Origin: Acidovorax delafieldii
GTDB taxonomy: Bacteria; Pseudomonadota; Gammaproteobacteria; Burkholderiales; Burkholderiaceae_C
NCBI GenBank assembly: GCA_002377855.1
Contig: DFQQ01000016.1
Span: 1 to 31,182 of the forward strand
Length of the DNA: 31,182 nucleotides
Reading direction: 5' to 3'
Part shown: piece by piece, positions 7,138-14,092 of the stretch
Layout: each line of letters begins with the position of its first letter
How positions within the stretch are numbered: the stretch's first letter is position 1
Program-made: the position numbers and the translations under genes
The notes under the pieces: generated by a model
What the model saw: the letters and a program-made list of their open reading frames with translations, nothing else
What the model was told of the DNA's origin: nothing
Databases searched by the model: none

Positions 7138-9156
7138 ATGTCCTATCTCGTGCTCGCCCGCAAGTACCGCCCCCGCAATTTCACCGAAATGGTGGGGCAG
7201 GAGCATGTGGTCCAGGCCCTGTCGAACGCGTTGACCCAGCAGCGCCTGCACCACGCCTACCTGTTCACCGGCACGCGCGGCGTGGGCAAGACCACGGTGT
7301 CGCGCATATTGGCCAAGTCGCTCAATTGCCAGGGGCCCGACGGTAACGGCGGTATCACCGCCACGCCCTGCGGCGTGTGCCAGGCCTGCACCGACATCGA
7401 CAGTGGCCGCTTTGTGGACTACACCGAGCTCGACGCCGCGTCCAACCGGGGCGTGGACGAGGTGCAGAGCCTGCTGGAGCAGGCGGTGTACAAGCCGGTG
7501 CAGGGTCGCTTCAAGGTCTTCATGATCGACGAGGTGCACATGCTCACGAACACGGCGTTTAACGCCATGCTCAAGACGCTGGAGGAGCCGCCCGAATACC
7601 TCAAGTTCGTGTTGGCCACGACCGACCCGCAGAAGGTGCCTGTCACGGTGCTCAGCCGCTGCCTGCAGTTCAACCTGCGCCCCATGGCGCCTGAGACCGT
7701 ACTGTCGCACCTCACGCAGGTGCTGGCGGCCGAAAACGTGCCTGCGGAGCCCCAGGCCCTGCGCCTGCTGTCGCGCGCCGCGCGGGGCTCGATGCGCGAT
7801 GCGCTCTCGCTCACTGACCAGGCTATCGCCTTTGGCAGTGGCCAGTTGCAAGAAGCTGGTGTGCGCCAGATGCTGGGCGCGGTGGATCGCTCTTACGTAT
7901 TCCGTCTCATCGATGCCCTGGCCCTGGGCGACGGCAAAACGGTGGTGGAAACGGCCGATGCCTTGCGCATGAATGGCTTGTCAGCCGCATCTACCTTAGA
8001 AGAAATGAGCGCCGTGCTGCAGCGCATGGCCGTGTACCAGGCCGTGCCACAAATGGCCCAGGCCGTGGACGCAAACGACCCTGAAGCCGTGGAAGCCGCC
8101 CGCCTGGCTGGCCAGATGCCTGCAGACGAAACCCAGTTGCTGTACAGCCTGTGCCTGCACGGCCGGGGCGAGCTGGGTTTGGCGCCCGATGAGTACGCCG
8201 CTCTCACCATGGTGCTGCTGCGCTTGCTGGCCTTCAAAGCCCCAGCAGATCCGGCTGAAAAAAAAACTCTGACGCGGACTGAAGCGGCAGCTGCCCCAGT
8301 CCCTGTGGCTGCGGCGCAGCCTGCAGTGGCCGCATTGCAAGCGCCACCGCCACCTGCGGTGTCCGCTGAGTTGCCTCCCGCAGCATCGGCACCGTCCATG
8401 CCTGCGACGTCAGTGTCCCCTGCCGCTGCGCAACCACCTGGGCCTGTTCCTGCAGCACAGCTTCCCGCTCAGGCCCTTGCGGTGCCCGGCGAGGCAGGCG
8501 CGCCAGCTGCCTCCATTGCCCCCTGGGAAGACAGCGGCGACGAACCCCCTCCATGGCCCGATGGTGACGATGGATCGGTGTCTGCTCCCATGGCGTTGCC
8601 CGCAAGCGTTGCGGAAAATGCAGGGCAAAATATGCCCGCAGCGTCCGAGGGGCAAGCGCAGCCAGCTCCTGAATTCGTAGCAATACCGGTGCGTGAGGCC
8701 TCTGAGCCCAGCGAGCGTCTGCAGCCCTTGCCCCTGTCGGCGCCGACACCGGTTTCGGCACGCTACACGCCCACCGAAGAGGGTGAAGTGTGGCACGCCA
8801 CCGTGCAGCAATTGGCGGCGGCAGAAGCCATTACCGCGCTGGTGCGCGAGCTGGCCTTGCAGTCCCAACTGGTGGCGCGCGATGGTGCCCACTGGCTGCT
8901 GCGGGTGGAGCGTGAATCGCTGAACCAGCCCACGGCCCGCGAGCGCCTGCGTGCCGCGCTGGAGGCTGCGGGCCACGCTACGCAGATCAGCGTGGAGGTG
9001 GGCCGCGTGATCGACAGCCCCGCCCGCCGCAACGCTGCCGCCGCTGCCGAGCGCCAGCGCCTGGCCGAAGAAACCGTGATGAACGACCCCTATGTGCAGA
9101 CGCTGATGCGTGACCACGGCGCGAAGATCGTGCCGGGCAGCATCAAGCCGCTGTAA
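7138..9156 (+). CDS. dnaX: DNA polymerase III subunit tau (gamma by frameshift)
   Basis: Clamp-loader ATPase of the replisome (tau, 672 aa). The start is the ATG at 7138, giving MSYLVLARKYRPRNF, the classic DnaX N-terminus; the frame is open further upstream but that part runs through the SRP RNA gene. Walker A is GTRGVGKT (45-52), the zinc cysteines are C64, C78, C81 and C84, the Walker B region is FMIDEVHML and the SRC sensor motif is LSRCLQF. Domains I-III end near residue 370, followed by a long Ala/Pro-rich linker and a C-terminal domain that in tau binds DnaB and the polymerase alpha subunit. At codons 374-376 an A9 run forms a slippery A-AAA-AAA site (separate entry) that would yield gamma of about 377-381 residues. 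The linker carries a degenerate repeat candidate at 8664. The order dnaX-ybaB-recR is conserved in proteobacteria. Confidence 0.97.
   Translation: MSYLVLARKYRPRNFTEMVGQEHVVQALSNALTQQRLHHAYLFTGTRGVGKTTVSRILAKSLNCQGPDGNGGITATPCGVCQACTDIDSGRFVDYTELDAASNRGVDEVQSLLEQAVYKPVQGRFKVFMIDEVHMLTNTAFNAMLKTLEEPPEYLKFVLATTDPQKVPVTVLSRCLQFNLRPMAPETVLSHLTQVLAAENVPAEPQALRLLSRAARGSMRDALSLTDQAIAFGSGQLQEAGVRQMLGAVDRSYVFRLIDALALGDGKTVVETADALRMNGLSAASTLEEMSAVLQRMAVYQAVPQMAQAVDANDPEAVEAARLAGQMPADETQLLYSLCLHGRGELGLAPDEYAALTMVLLRLLAFKAPADPAEKKTLTRTEAAAAPVPVAAAQPAVAALQAPPPPAVSAELPPAASAPSMPATSVSPAAAQPPGPVPAAQLPAQALAVPGEAGAPAASIAPWEDSGDEPPPWPDGDDGSVSAPMALPASVAENAGQNMPAASEGQAQPAPEFVAIPVREASEPSERLQPLPLSAPTPVSARYTPTEEGEVWHATVQQLAAAEAITALVRELALQSQLVARDGAHWLLRVERESLNQPTARERLRAALEAAGHATQISVEVGRVIDSPARRNAAAAAERQRLAEETVMNDPYVQTLMRDHGAKIVPGSIKPL
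8257..8282 (+). other. dnaX: Probable programmed frameshift or slippage site producing DnaX gamma
   Basis: Nine consecutive A residues (8258-8266) are read GAA AAA AAA ACT, containing the heptamer A-AAA-AAA in the right phase for tandem -1 slippage. After -1 slippage the ribosome reads AAC TCT GAC GCG GAC TGA (stop 8280-8282), giving ~381 residues. After +1, or loss of one A in the transcript, it reads CTC TGA (stop 8270-8272), giving ~377 residues. An ACTG...CAGT stem (8278-8300) and GGCTGC-GGC-GCAGCC (8307-8321) lie downstream as possible stimulators. In E. coli dnaX the equivalent signal is A-AAA-AAG. Confidence 0.75.
8664..8706 (+). repeat. Candidate degenerate, shortened copy (H) of the interspersed repeat in the dnaX linker
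   Basis: GCTCCTGAATTC.TAGC.AT matches the sense-strand edge of earP copy E almost exactly, and a GAGGCC edge follows after an apparent loss of the central hairpin. Both are read in the same frame: APEFVAI here and APEFIAI in EarP, each followed four residues later by AS. It lies in the unconstrained DnaX linker. The copy is short, so chance is not excluded. Confidence 0.45.
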
Positions 9157-9195
9157 TTTCTGAACCGCCATTTTTTCAAAAGAAGGAAACCATCC

Positions 9196-9528
9196 ATGTT
9201 CAACAAAGGACAACTCGCCGGCCTGATGAAGCAAGCCCAGGCCATGCAGGACAACCTCAAGAAGGCCCAGGACGAACTGGCGTTCGTCGAGGTGGAAGGC
9301 GAATCGGGCGCGGGCCTGGTCAAGGTGGTCATGACCTGCAAGCACGACGTCAAGCGCATCACCATCGACCCCAGCCTGCTGGCTGAAGACAAAGACATGC
9401 TGGAAGACTTGGTGGCGGCTGCGTTCAATGCGGCGGTGCGCAAGGCCGAGGAGACTTCGGCGGAGAAGATGGGCAAACTCACAGCAGGCATGCCAGGACT
9501 CCCCGGCGGCATGAAATTCCCTTTCTAA
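9196..9528 (+). CDS. ybaB: YbaB/EbfC family nucleoid-associated protein (110 aa)
   Basis: A small dimeric DNA-binding protein of the YbaB/EbfC family, usually encoded between dnaX and recR as here. Its precise role in recombination or nucleoid structure is not settled in the family. The sequence begins MFNKGQLAGLMKQAQAMQ, with a long N-terminal helix, then the family core VEGESGAGLVKVVMTCKHD, I-DPSLL, an acidic helix and a Gly/Pro-rich C-terminus (PGLPGGMKFPF). Length is typical. AAGAAGGAAA upstream of the ATG is a good ribosome-binding site. It starts 39 bases after dnaX and is most likely co-transcribed with it. Confidence 0.95.
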   Translation: MFNKGQLAGLMKQAQAMQDNLKKAQDELAFVEVEGESGAGLVKVVMTCKHDVKRITIDPSLLAEDKDMLEDLVAAAFNAAVRKAEETSAEKMGKLTAGMPGLPGGMKFPF

Positions 9529-9540
9529 GGGGTTGGCTAC

Positions 9541-9642
9541 CGAGCGGGCGATCTGCGTCGTTGGGCGGTGCTCGCAATCCTCACGTACTTCAAGTACGTT
9601 CCGGTTGCTGCGCTTCTGCCGCCTAGCAGCTCATCCCGCTCG
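9541..9642. repeat. 102-bp imperfect palindrome in the ybaB-recR spacer
   Basis: CGAGCGGG at the left end is matched inverted at the right end, and the centre is the perfect inverted repeat ACGTACTT-C-AAGTACGT (9583-9599). Between them the arms agree imperfectly (GCGGTG / GCCGCC, GCAATCC / CCGGTTGC). The RNA would fold into one long hairpin. I recall closely similar elements in many Comamonadaceae intergenic regions; that is memory, not a search. Confidence 0.75.
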
Positions 9643-9718
9643 CTACGCCCTTAAGGGTGGGGTGTGAAGGCAGGGAAGGGCAGAGTTTGGATGGCCATTT
9701 CTGATCTTTCCCCAGTCC

Positions 9719-9741
9719 GTTCGAGCTGAGCCTGTCGAAGC
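9719..9741 (+). repeat. Short dispersed repeat, copy 1 (TTCGAGCTGAGCCTGTCGAA type)
   Basis: GTTCGAGCTGAGCCTGTCGA followed by AGC, a direct repeat of 9759-9781 with two mismatches. Ends TTCGA/TCGAA are self-complementary. It resembles the widespread proteobacterial intergenic element containing GAGCCTGTCGAAG. With the 102-bp palindrome it fills most of the 304-base ybaB-recR gap, where I see no gene. Confidence 0.75.
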
Positions 9742-9758
9742 TGGGGTTACCCCCCTCC

Positions 9759-9781
9759 GCTCGGGCTGAGCCTGTCGAAGC
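9759..9781 (+). repeat. Short dispersed repeat, copy 2
   Basis: GCTCGGGCTGAGCCTGTCGA followed by AGC, in direct orientation 40 bases after copy 1 and preceded by a similar TCCG tetramer. The shared core is GCTGAGCCTGTCGAAGC. It ends about 50 bases before the recR start codon. Confidence 0.75.
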
Positions 9782-9832
9782 CTCGCCTACACCTCCCGTA
9801 TTCCAATCCCAACGTCGCCCTCTGACTGCCGC

Positions 9833-10423
9833 ATGTCCTCCACCAACGCCCTTGATGTATTGATCCAGGCGCTGCGCCGTTTGCCGGGGGTAGGGGTCAA
9901 GTCTGCGCAGCGCATGGCGTTTCATTTGATGCAGCATGACCGCGAGGGGGCTGAGGCGTTGTCGGTGGCGCTGCATTCTGCGGTGCATAACGTGCACCAC
10001 TGCGCGCGCTGCCACACGTTCACCGAAGACGACATCTGCAGCACTTGCCTGGACCCGGAGCGCGATGCTTCGCGGCTGTGCGTGGTGGAGACGCCGGCCG
10101 ACCAGTCGGCGCTGGAGCGCACGGGGGCGTTCAAGGGACTGTACTTCGTGCTGATGGGGCGGCTGAGCCCGCTCGACGGCATTGGTCCGAAAGAGATTGG
10201 AATGCACAAGCTGATGGAGCGCGCCAGCGATGGCGTGGTGCAGGAGGTGATTCTGGCCACCAATTTCAACGCCGAAGGCGAGGCCACGGCGCATGTGCTG
10301 AGCGAGGCCCTCAAGAGCCGGGGGCTGCACGTGACCCGATTGGCACGGGGTGTGCCCGTGGGCAGCGAACTGGAATATGTGGACTTGGGCACCATCGCAC
10401 ATGCCCTTGTGGATCGCCGCTGA
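9833..10423 (+). CDS. recR: Recombination mediator protein RecR
   Basis: RecR acts with RecF/RecO to load RecA at single-strand gaps. It is 196 residues, normal for the family. An N-terminal helix-hairpin-helix is visible (RLPGVGVKSAQRMAFHL, ~16-32), then the zinc finger with C57, C60, C69 and C72 (CARC...CSTC), then a Toprim domain (~80-175) with the VVETPAD start and the conserved GRLSPLDGIGP segment, and the C-terminal LARGVPVGSELEYVD. The ATG at 9833 is the natural start, just before the conserved N-terminus. It is separated from ybaB by a repeat-filled spacer, which may reduce co-transcription with dnaX-ybaB. Confidence 0.97.
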   Translation: MSSTNALDVLIQALRRLPGVGVKSAQRMAFHLMQHDREGAEALSVALHSAVHNVHHCARCHTFTEDDICSTCLDPERDASRLCVVETPADQSALERTGAFKGLYFVLMGRLSPLDGIGPKEIGMHKLMERASDGVVQEVILATNFNAEGEATAHVLSEALKSRGLHVTRLARGVPVGSELEYVDLGTIAHALVDRR

Positions 10424-10480
10424 GATCGTGGCCTTGGGGTGAGTGGCGCCGGCGCGGATGCGTCTGCCTCGGCTAAAATA

Positions 10481-10534
10481 CTCTCAAATCCATAGCGCCT
10501 CGCGCTGATAAACAGGGGCTTTGGGCCCTCAAAG
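10481..10534 (+). repeat. Interspersed hairpin repeat copy F, upstream of the MAPEG gene
   Basis: CTCTCAAATC..ATAGCG.CTCGCGCTGAT aligns with the 20996 copy (minus strand), with AC.A.G.GCT and GGGCC at the far edge: about 30 of 49 positions by eye. It occupies the leader of the MAPEG gene and ends nine bases before its ATG. Confidence 0.6.
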
Positions 10535-10542
10535 GCTTACAA

Positions 10543-10968
10543 ATGAATACATCCCTGCAGTTGGCACGTTTCACGGTGGCGCATTGGTGCGTGCTGGTGG
10601 CCGCATTGTTGCCCATTGTGTGTGCCTGGATTGCCAAGAGTGGCATGTTGGGCAAGCCGCCAGTGCAGGGCGGGTACGACAACAGCGATCCGCGTGCGTG
10701 GCTGTCTCGCCAAGCCGACTGGCGGGCACGTGCCAACGCTGCGCAAGCCAACAGTTTTGAATCGCTGCCTTTTTTCATCGGTGCCGTCATCATCGCGCAC
10801 CAGCTTGGGGCCCGGCAAACGTGGCTGGATCTGCTGGCCATGCTGTTCGTCATGCTGCGCATGTTCTACATCATGATGTATGTCTCCAACATGCCCATGG
10901 CGCGCAGTGCGGTGTGGGCAGCGGCGTTTGTGGTGAACATCGCCATTTTGTTCGTGGGCTACCGTTGA
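10543..10968 (+). CDS. MAPEG family inner-membrane protein (141 aa)
   Basis: Membrane-associated protein of the eicosanoid/glutathione metabolism (MAPEG) superfamily; bacterial members are mostly uncharacterised. About four hydrophobic segments are visible, near residues 10-30, 70-90, 93-112 and 120-140. The polar loop ending AQANSFESLPFFIGAV and the following RMFYIMMYV segment are family-typical. Length fits (about 130-145 aa). The ATG at 10543 follows repeat copy F closely, so the repeat forms most of the leader. The substrate cannot be inferred from sequence. It is probably a single-gene unit. Confidence 0.88.
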   Translation: MNTSLQLARFTVAHWCVLVAALLPIVCAWIAKSGMLGKPPVQGGYDNSDPRAWLSRQADWRARANAAQANSFESLPFFIGAVIIAHQLGARQTWLDLLAMLFVMLRMFYIMMYVSNMPMARSAVWAAAFVVNIAILFVGYR

Positions 10969-11118
10969 ACGCCTGACGCTGCGTGCCGCCGCTCCGCACG
11001 GTAGCCAGGGCTGGCGCTGCCTGGCATCGCTCCCTCCCGAAAGCTTGAACTTGCGGCTGTCCGTCGATTCTTGATGTGGGTCTGCCGGCCGCCTTGATCT
11101 CTCAGTACGTAGAAGTCC

Positions 11119-11135
11119 TCAGGGGTGTTCCCTGA
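11119..11135. repeat. Perfect hairpin upstream of the binding-protein gene
   Basis: TCAGGG-GTGTT-CCCTGA, a six-base-pair stem with a five-base loop, about 70 bases before the ATG at 11206. No T-tract follows. It could be an operator or leader structure; nothing else stands out in the 237-base gap. Confidence 0.3.
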
Positions 11136-11205
11136 TGCTGGGTAGTTGCCGCATCGGCACAATTGTTGCAGTGCAGCATCTCCTATTCACCACCCCTTCT
11201 CTTCC

Positions 11206-12258
11206 ATGTCCCGTACCTTGATTCACCGCCGTACCCTGGGGGTTGCGTCCGTTGCTTATGCGGCAGGCGTGTTTGCGCCCATGCTGGCGGCACAGTCCAC
11301 GTCGGGGGCCGATCTGGGGCGGGTGACAGTGGCTGTTGCCGGACAGAGCGAGATGTACCACTTGCCCGTCTTGCTGGCAGACCAGTTGGGCTTTTTCAAG
11401 GCCGAAGGTCTGGGTGTGGTGCTGCGCGATTTCTCGGCGGGTGCGCTGGCGCTGCAGGCTTTGCAGGAGGGAGCGGTGGATGTGGTGTCGGGAGCCTATG
11501 AACACACCATCCGGCAGCAGACCCGTGGGCAACCGCTACGCTCGGTGGTGCTGCACGGGCGGGCTCCCCAGGTGGCGCTGGGAATCTCGTCGCGCGCGCT
11601 GCCCAGGTACGATTCCCCGCGCGATTTGGTGGGCAAGCATATTGGCGTGTCCGCTCCTGGCTCTTCCACCCACTCGTTTGCGCGTTGGTTTTTGGCGCGA
11701 GAAGGGCTGCAACCCCAGGACGCAACCTATGTGGCCATGGCCTCCGGCAGCGCTGCCATGGCCGCCTTGCGCGCTGGGCAAATTCACGCGCTGTGCCACT
11801 CAGATCCCATCATTGCGCAGGCAGAGCAGAAACTGGGCTTGCGTGTGGTGGCGGACGCGCGCACGCTCAAAGGCTCTCAAGAACTGTTTGGCGGAACCAT
11901 GCCCGCGAGTTGCCTGTATGCAGCCCAGTCTTTTGTGCAGAAGCGGCCCGAGCAGGTGCAGGCGTTGGCGAATGCAGTGGTCCACACCCTGAAGTGGCTG
12001 CAAACGGCAGAGCCGGCGGACATCGTGAAGGCACTGCCTGCGGCGTATCTGGCGAGTGATCGGCCGCTCTACCTTGCGGCGTTCTACCGCATGCGCGAAA
12101 CTTTTTCACCCAACGGCATGATGCCGGACGACGGACCGGCCGTGGCGCTGCGGGCGCTCACCCTCGCTTACCCAGACTTGGCAGGCACCAAAGTTGATTT
12201 GGCGCGAACTTTCTCCAACGAATGGGTGCGCAAGGCCCGTCAAAAATTCAACGTGTAA
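11206..12258 (+). CDS. ABC transporter substrate-binding protein, NMT1/THI5/TauA-like (350 aa)
   Basis: A periplasmic binding protein of the nitrate/sulfonate/taurine/pyrimidine-precursor superfamily. The ATG at 11206 gives an N-terminus with two adjacent arginines (HRRTLG), a hydrophobic stretch and an ALA-like cleavage zone (MLAAQS); an RR signal could mean Tat export, but the motif is not canonical. The mature part shows the family pattern: YHLPVLLADQLGFFKAEGL near residue 50, then LQALQEGAVDVVSG, then VGKHIGVSAPGSSTH and a second-lobe MAALRAGQIHAL. No permease or ATPase gene lies beside it, so it is an orphan here. The ligand cannot be predicted from the sequence. An upstream in-frame start at 11146 would add 20 residues with no signal-peptide character and was not used. 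Confidence 0.85.
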   Translation: MSRTLIHRRTLGVASVAYAAGVFAPMLAAQSTSGADLGRVTVAVAGQSEMYHLPVLLADQLGFFKAEGLGVVLRDFSAGALALQALQEGAVDVVSGAYEHTIRQQTRGQPLRSVVLHGRAPQVALGISSRALPRYDSPRDLVGKHIGVSAPGSSTHSFARWFLAREGLQPQDATYVAMASGSAAMAALRAGQIHALCHSDPIIAQAEQKLGLRVVADARTLKGSQELFGGTMPASCLYAAQSFVQKRPEQVQALANAVVHTLKWLQTAEPADIVKALPAAYLASDRPLYLAAFYRMRETFSPNGMMPDDGPAVALRALTLAYPDLAGTKVDLARTFSNEWVRKARQKFNV

Positions 12259-12319
12259 CACCAGTGCTGACATTGCTGGGGCAAGATGGCGGTTTTCCAC
12301 CTTTGCAGAAAGAACCGCA

Positions 12320-12472
12320 ATGTCGTTGAGTATCAGTATCGGCCCGCTGGTGTCCTTGATCGCCGGCATTCTCATCCTGGTCATGCCCCGCCTTTTGAGC
12401 ACCATCGTGGCGCTCTACCTGATCATCATGGGCATTCTCGGATTGATGGGCATGGCATCCATGCGCCTTTGA
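12320..12472 (+). CDS. DUF3096-type small hydrophobic protein (50 aa)
   Basis: A 50-residue membrane peptide: SLSISIGPLVSLIAGILILV, then MPRLLSTIVALYLIIMGILG. It has two hydrophobic segments around a conserved MPRLL turn, which matches the DUF3096 pattern as I remember it. Function is unknown; the family sits in the inner membrane. The ATG at 12320 is preceded by AGAAAGAA, a weak purine-rich ribosome-binding site. The frame is open for 42 codons further upstream, but that part overlaps the end of the preceding gene. It is 61 bases after the binding-protein gene and converges on mltD. Confidence 0.8.
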   Translation: MSLSISIGPLVSLIAGILILVMPRLLSTIVALYLIIMGILGLMGMASMRL

Positions 12473-12486
12473 GTTCTGCCGTGCTT

Positions 12487-12501
12487 CGGTGCGCCGCACC
12501 G
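12487..12501. repeat. Hairpin between convergent genes
   Basis: CGGTGC-GCC-GCACCG, a perfect six-pair stem just after the DUF3096 stop. A second stem, GGCTGGC/GCCAGCC, lies at 12540-12558. Neither has a T-tract on either strand, so a terminator role is only possible. Confidence 0.3.
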
Positions 12502-12571
12502 GGCCGGGTGGCAGCGCACAGGCGGGCAAGGCGATAGCAGGCTGGCGTGAAGCCAGCCCTGTGCGGGTGGC

Positions 12572-14092
12572 TCAGCGGCGCCGCACTTTGGACGGGGTTC
12601 CACCGCGGCGGGTGGGCGCAGACGCGGAGACCGTCTTGCCGGACGTGCTGCGCGCCTGGGCGCGCTGTGGCGATCCAATCGCTTGGCGCACTGGCAGGTA
12701 CATCACGACTTGTTGCCCGGCCTTGAACGCTGCGTTCAGTTTCACGTCGTTCCAGTCGGCCACATTCGATGCGCTGACTTTGTAGCGCCGGGCCAGCGTG
12801 GCCACGGTTTCGCCTTTGGCCGCACGCACTGAGGTGCGCCGGGTGACGATCTCTGGCGCCAGGGCAACCTGCCCATTGTCGGCAAGGTGCGAAGACACGT
12901 CCTGGCGGGTGGTGGCGCTGCGCGGCACGATCAGCGCCGAGCCCGCCTTGATCATCATGCGCGGCGGAATGTTGTTGATGCTGCGCAGGTCGTTTTCACT
13001 CATGTCCGTGCGCCGTGCGGCTTCTGCCACCGTCATGGTGGTGGGTGCTGACCACACCGTCCAGCTGGCGTACTGCCCTTCGCTGCGCGCTTCCAGATTG
13101 CGCTGGAACACTTTCGCGTTATCCCAGGGCAACAGAATCTGCGGCGTGCCTGCCGCAAGGATCACGGGCCTGTGAAAAGAAGGGTTCAGTGCCCTGAAAT
13201 CGGCCTCGCGGATGCCCGCCAGGCTTGCTACCAGCGCCACGTCAATGTCGTGCGTGATGTCCACTGTCTGGAAGTAAGGGTGGTTTTCGATCAGTGGCAG
13301 CTCGGTGCGGAAGGCGTCCGGGTTGGCCACGATGTTCTTCACGGCTTGCAGCTTGGGCACATACATGCGTGTTTCTGCAGGCATGTTCAGGTCGGTGTAG
13401 CTGGTACCCAGGCCTGCTTTTTGGTTGCGGGCGATCGCGCGACCCACGCTGCCTTCACCCCAGTTGTAGGCGGCCAGGGCCAGGTGCCAGTCCCCGAACA
13501 TGCCGTAGAGCTTTTGCAGGTAGTCCAGTGCTGCGCGCGTGGAGGCCAGCACGTCCCGCCGGTCATCGCGGAAAGCGTTTTGCTTGAGGTCGAAATAGTT
13601 GCCAGTGGCCGGCATGAACTGCCACATGCCCGCCGCTTTGGCGCTGGACACCGCCTGGGGGTTGAAGGCGCTTTCAATGTAGGGCAGCAGGGCCAGCTCG
13701 GTGGGCATCCCGCGCCGCTCCAGTTCCTCAACAATATGGAACAGGTATTTGCTGGAGCGCTCCGTCATGCGCTGCATGTAGTCGGGGCGGCTCGCGTACC
13801 ACTGCTCGCGTTCTTGCACGAGGTCGCTTTGCAAGTCGGGCATGGCAAAGCCACGGCGGATGCGGTCCCACAGGTCGGCCGGCGTTGAAAGGGATGCCAC
13901 TTCGCGACTGCTGGCATTGGCGGCGGTGATGGGCTGCAGCGGCCCTTTGGGGATGAGCGGGGTGTAGGCGGGGCGGGTGAGCGTGGGGGCCTCGTCTGGC
14001 GACGTGTTAGCAGCGCCGGGCGTTCCGCCGGTGGTGGCGCAGCCGGTCAACCAGAGCAAACCCACCAAGCTGGCAATGTGCAGAAATTTCAT
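12572..14092 (-). CDS. mltD: Membrane-bound lytic murein transglycosylase D (lipoprotein, 506 aa)
   Basis: Cleaves the MurNAc-GlcNAc bond of peptidoglycan, forming 1,6-anhydro ends. The ATG at 14092 overlaps the gloB stop (ATGA on the minus strand) and gives a clean lipoprotein signal peptide with lipobox LTGC (C18). An alternative ATG six codons earlier spoils the signal peptide. The SLT domain (~120-240) has the catalytic glutamate in LLPYIESAFNPQA (E140), then AAGMWQFMPATG and LALAAYNWGEG. Two LysM modules follow (~345-395, TVAEAARRTDMSENDLRSIN; and ~425-470, TVATLARRYKVSASNVADWN) for peptidoglycan binding. The C-terminus is basic and Ser/Thr-rich. mltD beside gloB is a familiar arrangement in proteobacteria. 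Confidence 0.95.
   Translation of the reverse strand: MKFLHIASLVGLLWLTGCATTGGTPGAANTSPDEAPTLTRPAYTPLIPKGPLQPITAANASSREVASLSTPADLWDRIRRGFAMPDLQSDLVQEREQWYASRPDYMQRMTERSSKYLFHIVEELERRGMPTELALLPYIESAFNPQAVSSAKAAGMWQFMPATGNYFDLKQNAFRDDRRDVLASTRAALDYLQKLYGMFGDWHLALAAYNWGEGSVGRAIARNQKAGLGTSYTDLNMPAETRMYVPKLQAVKNIVANPDAFRTELPLIENHPYFQTVDITHDIDVALVASLAGIREADFRALNPSFHRPVILAAGTPQILLPWDNAKVFQRNLEARSEGQYASWTVWSAPTTMTVAEAARRTDMSENDLRSINNIPPRMMIKAGSALIVPRSATTRQDVSSHLADNGQVALAPEIVTRRTSVRAAKGETVATLARRYKVSASNVADWNDVKLNAAFKAGQQVVMYLPVRQAIGSPQRAQARSTSGKTVSASAPTRRGGTPSKVRRR

Noticed and set aside
13172..13888. 238-codon plus-strand frame inside mltD
   Set aside because: Antisense shadow of the SLT domain; Val/His/Gln-rich with no family pattern.
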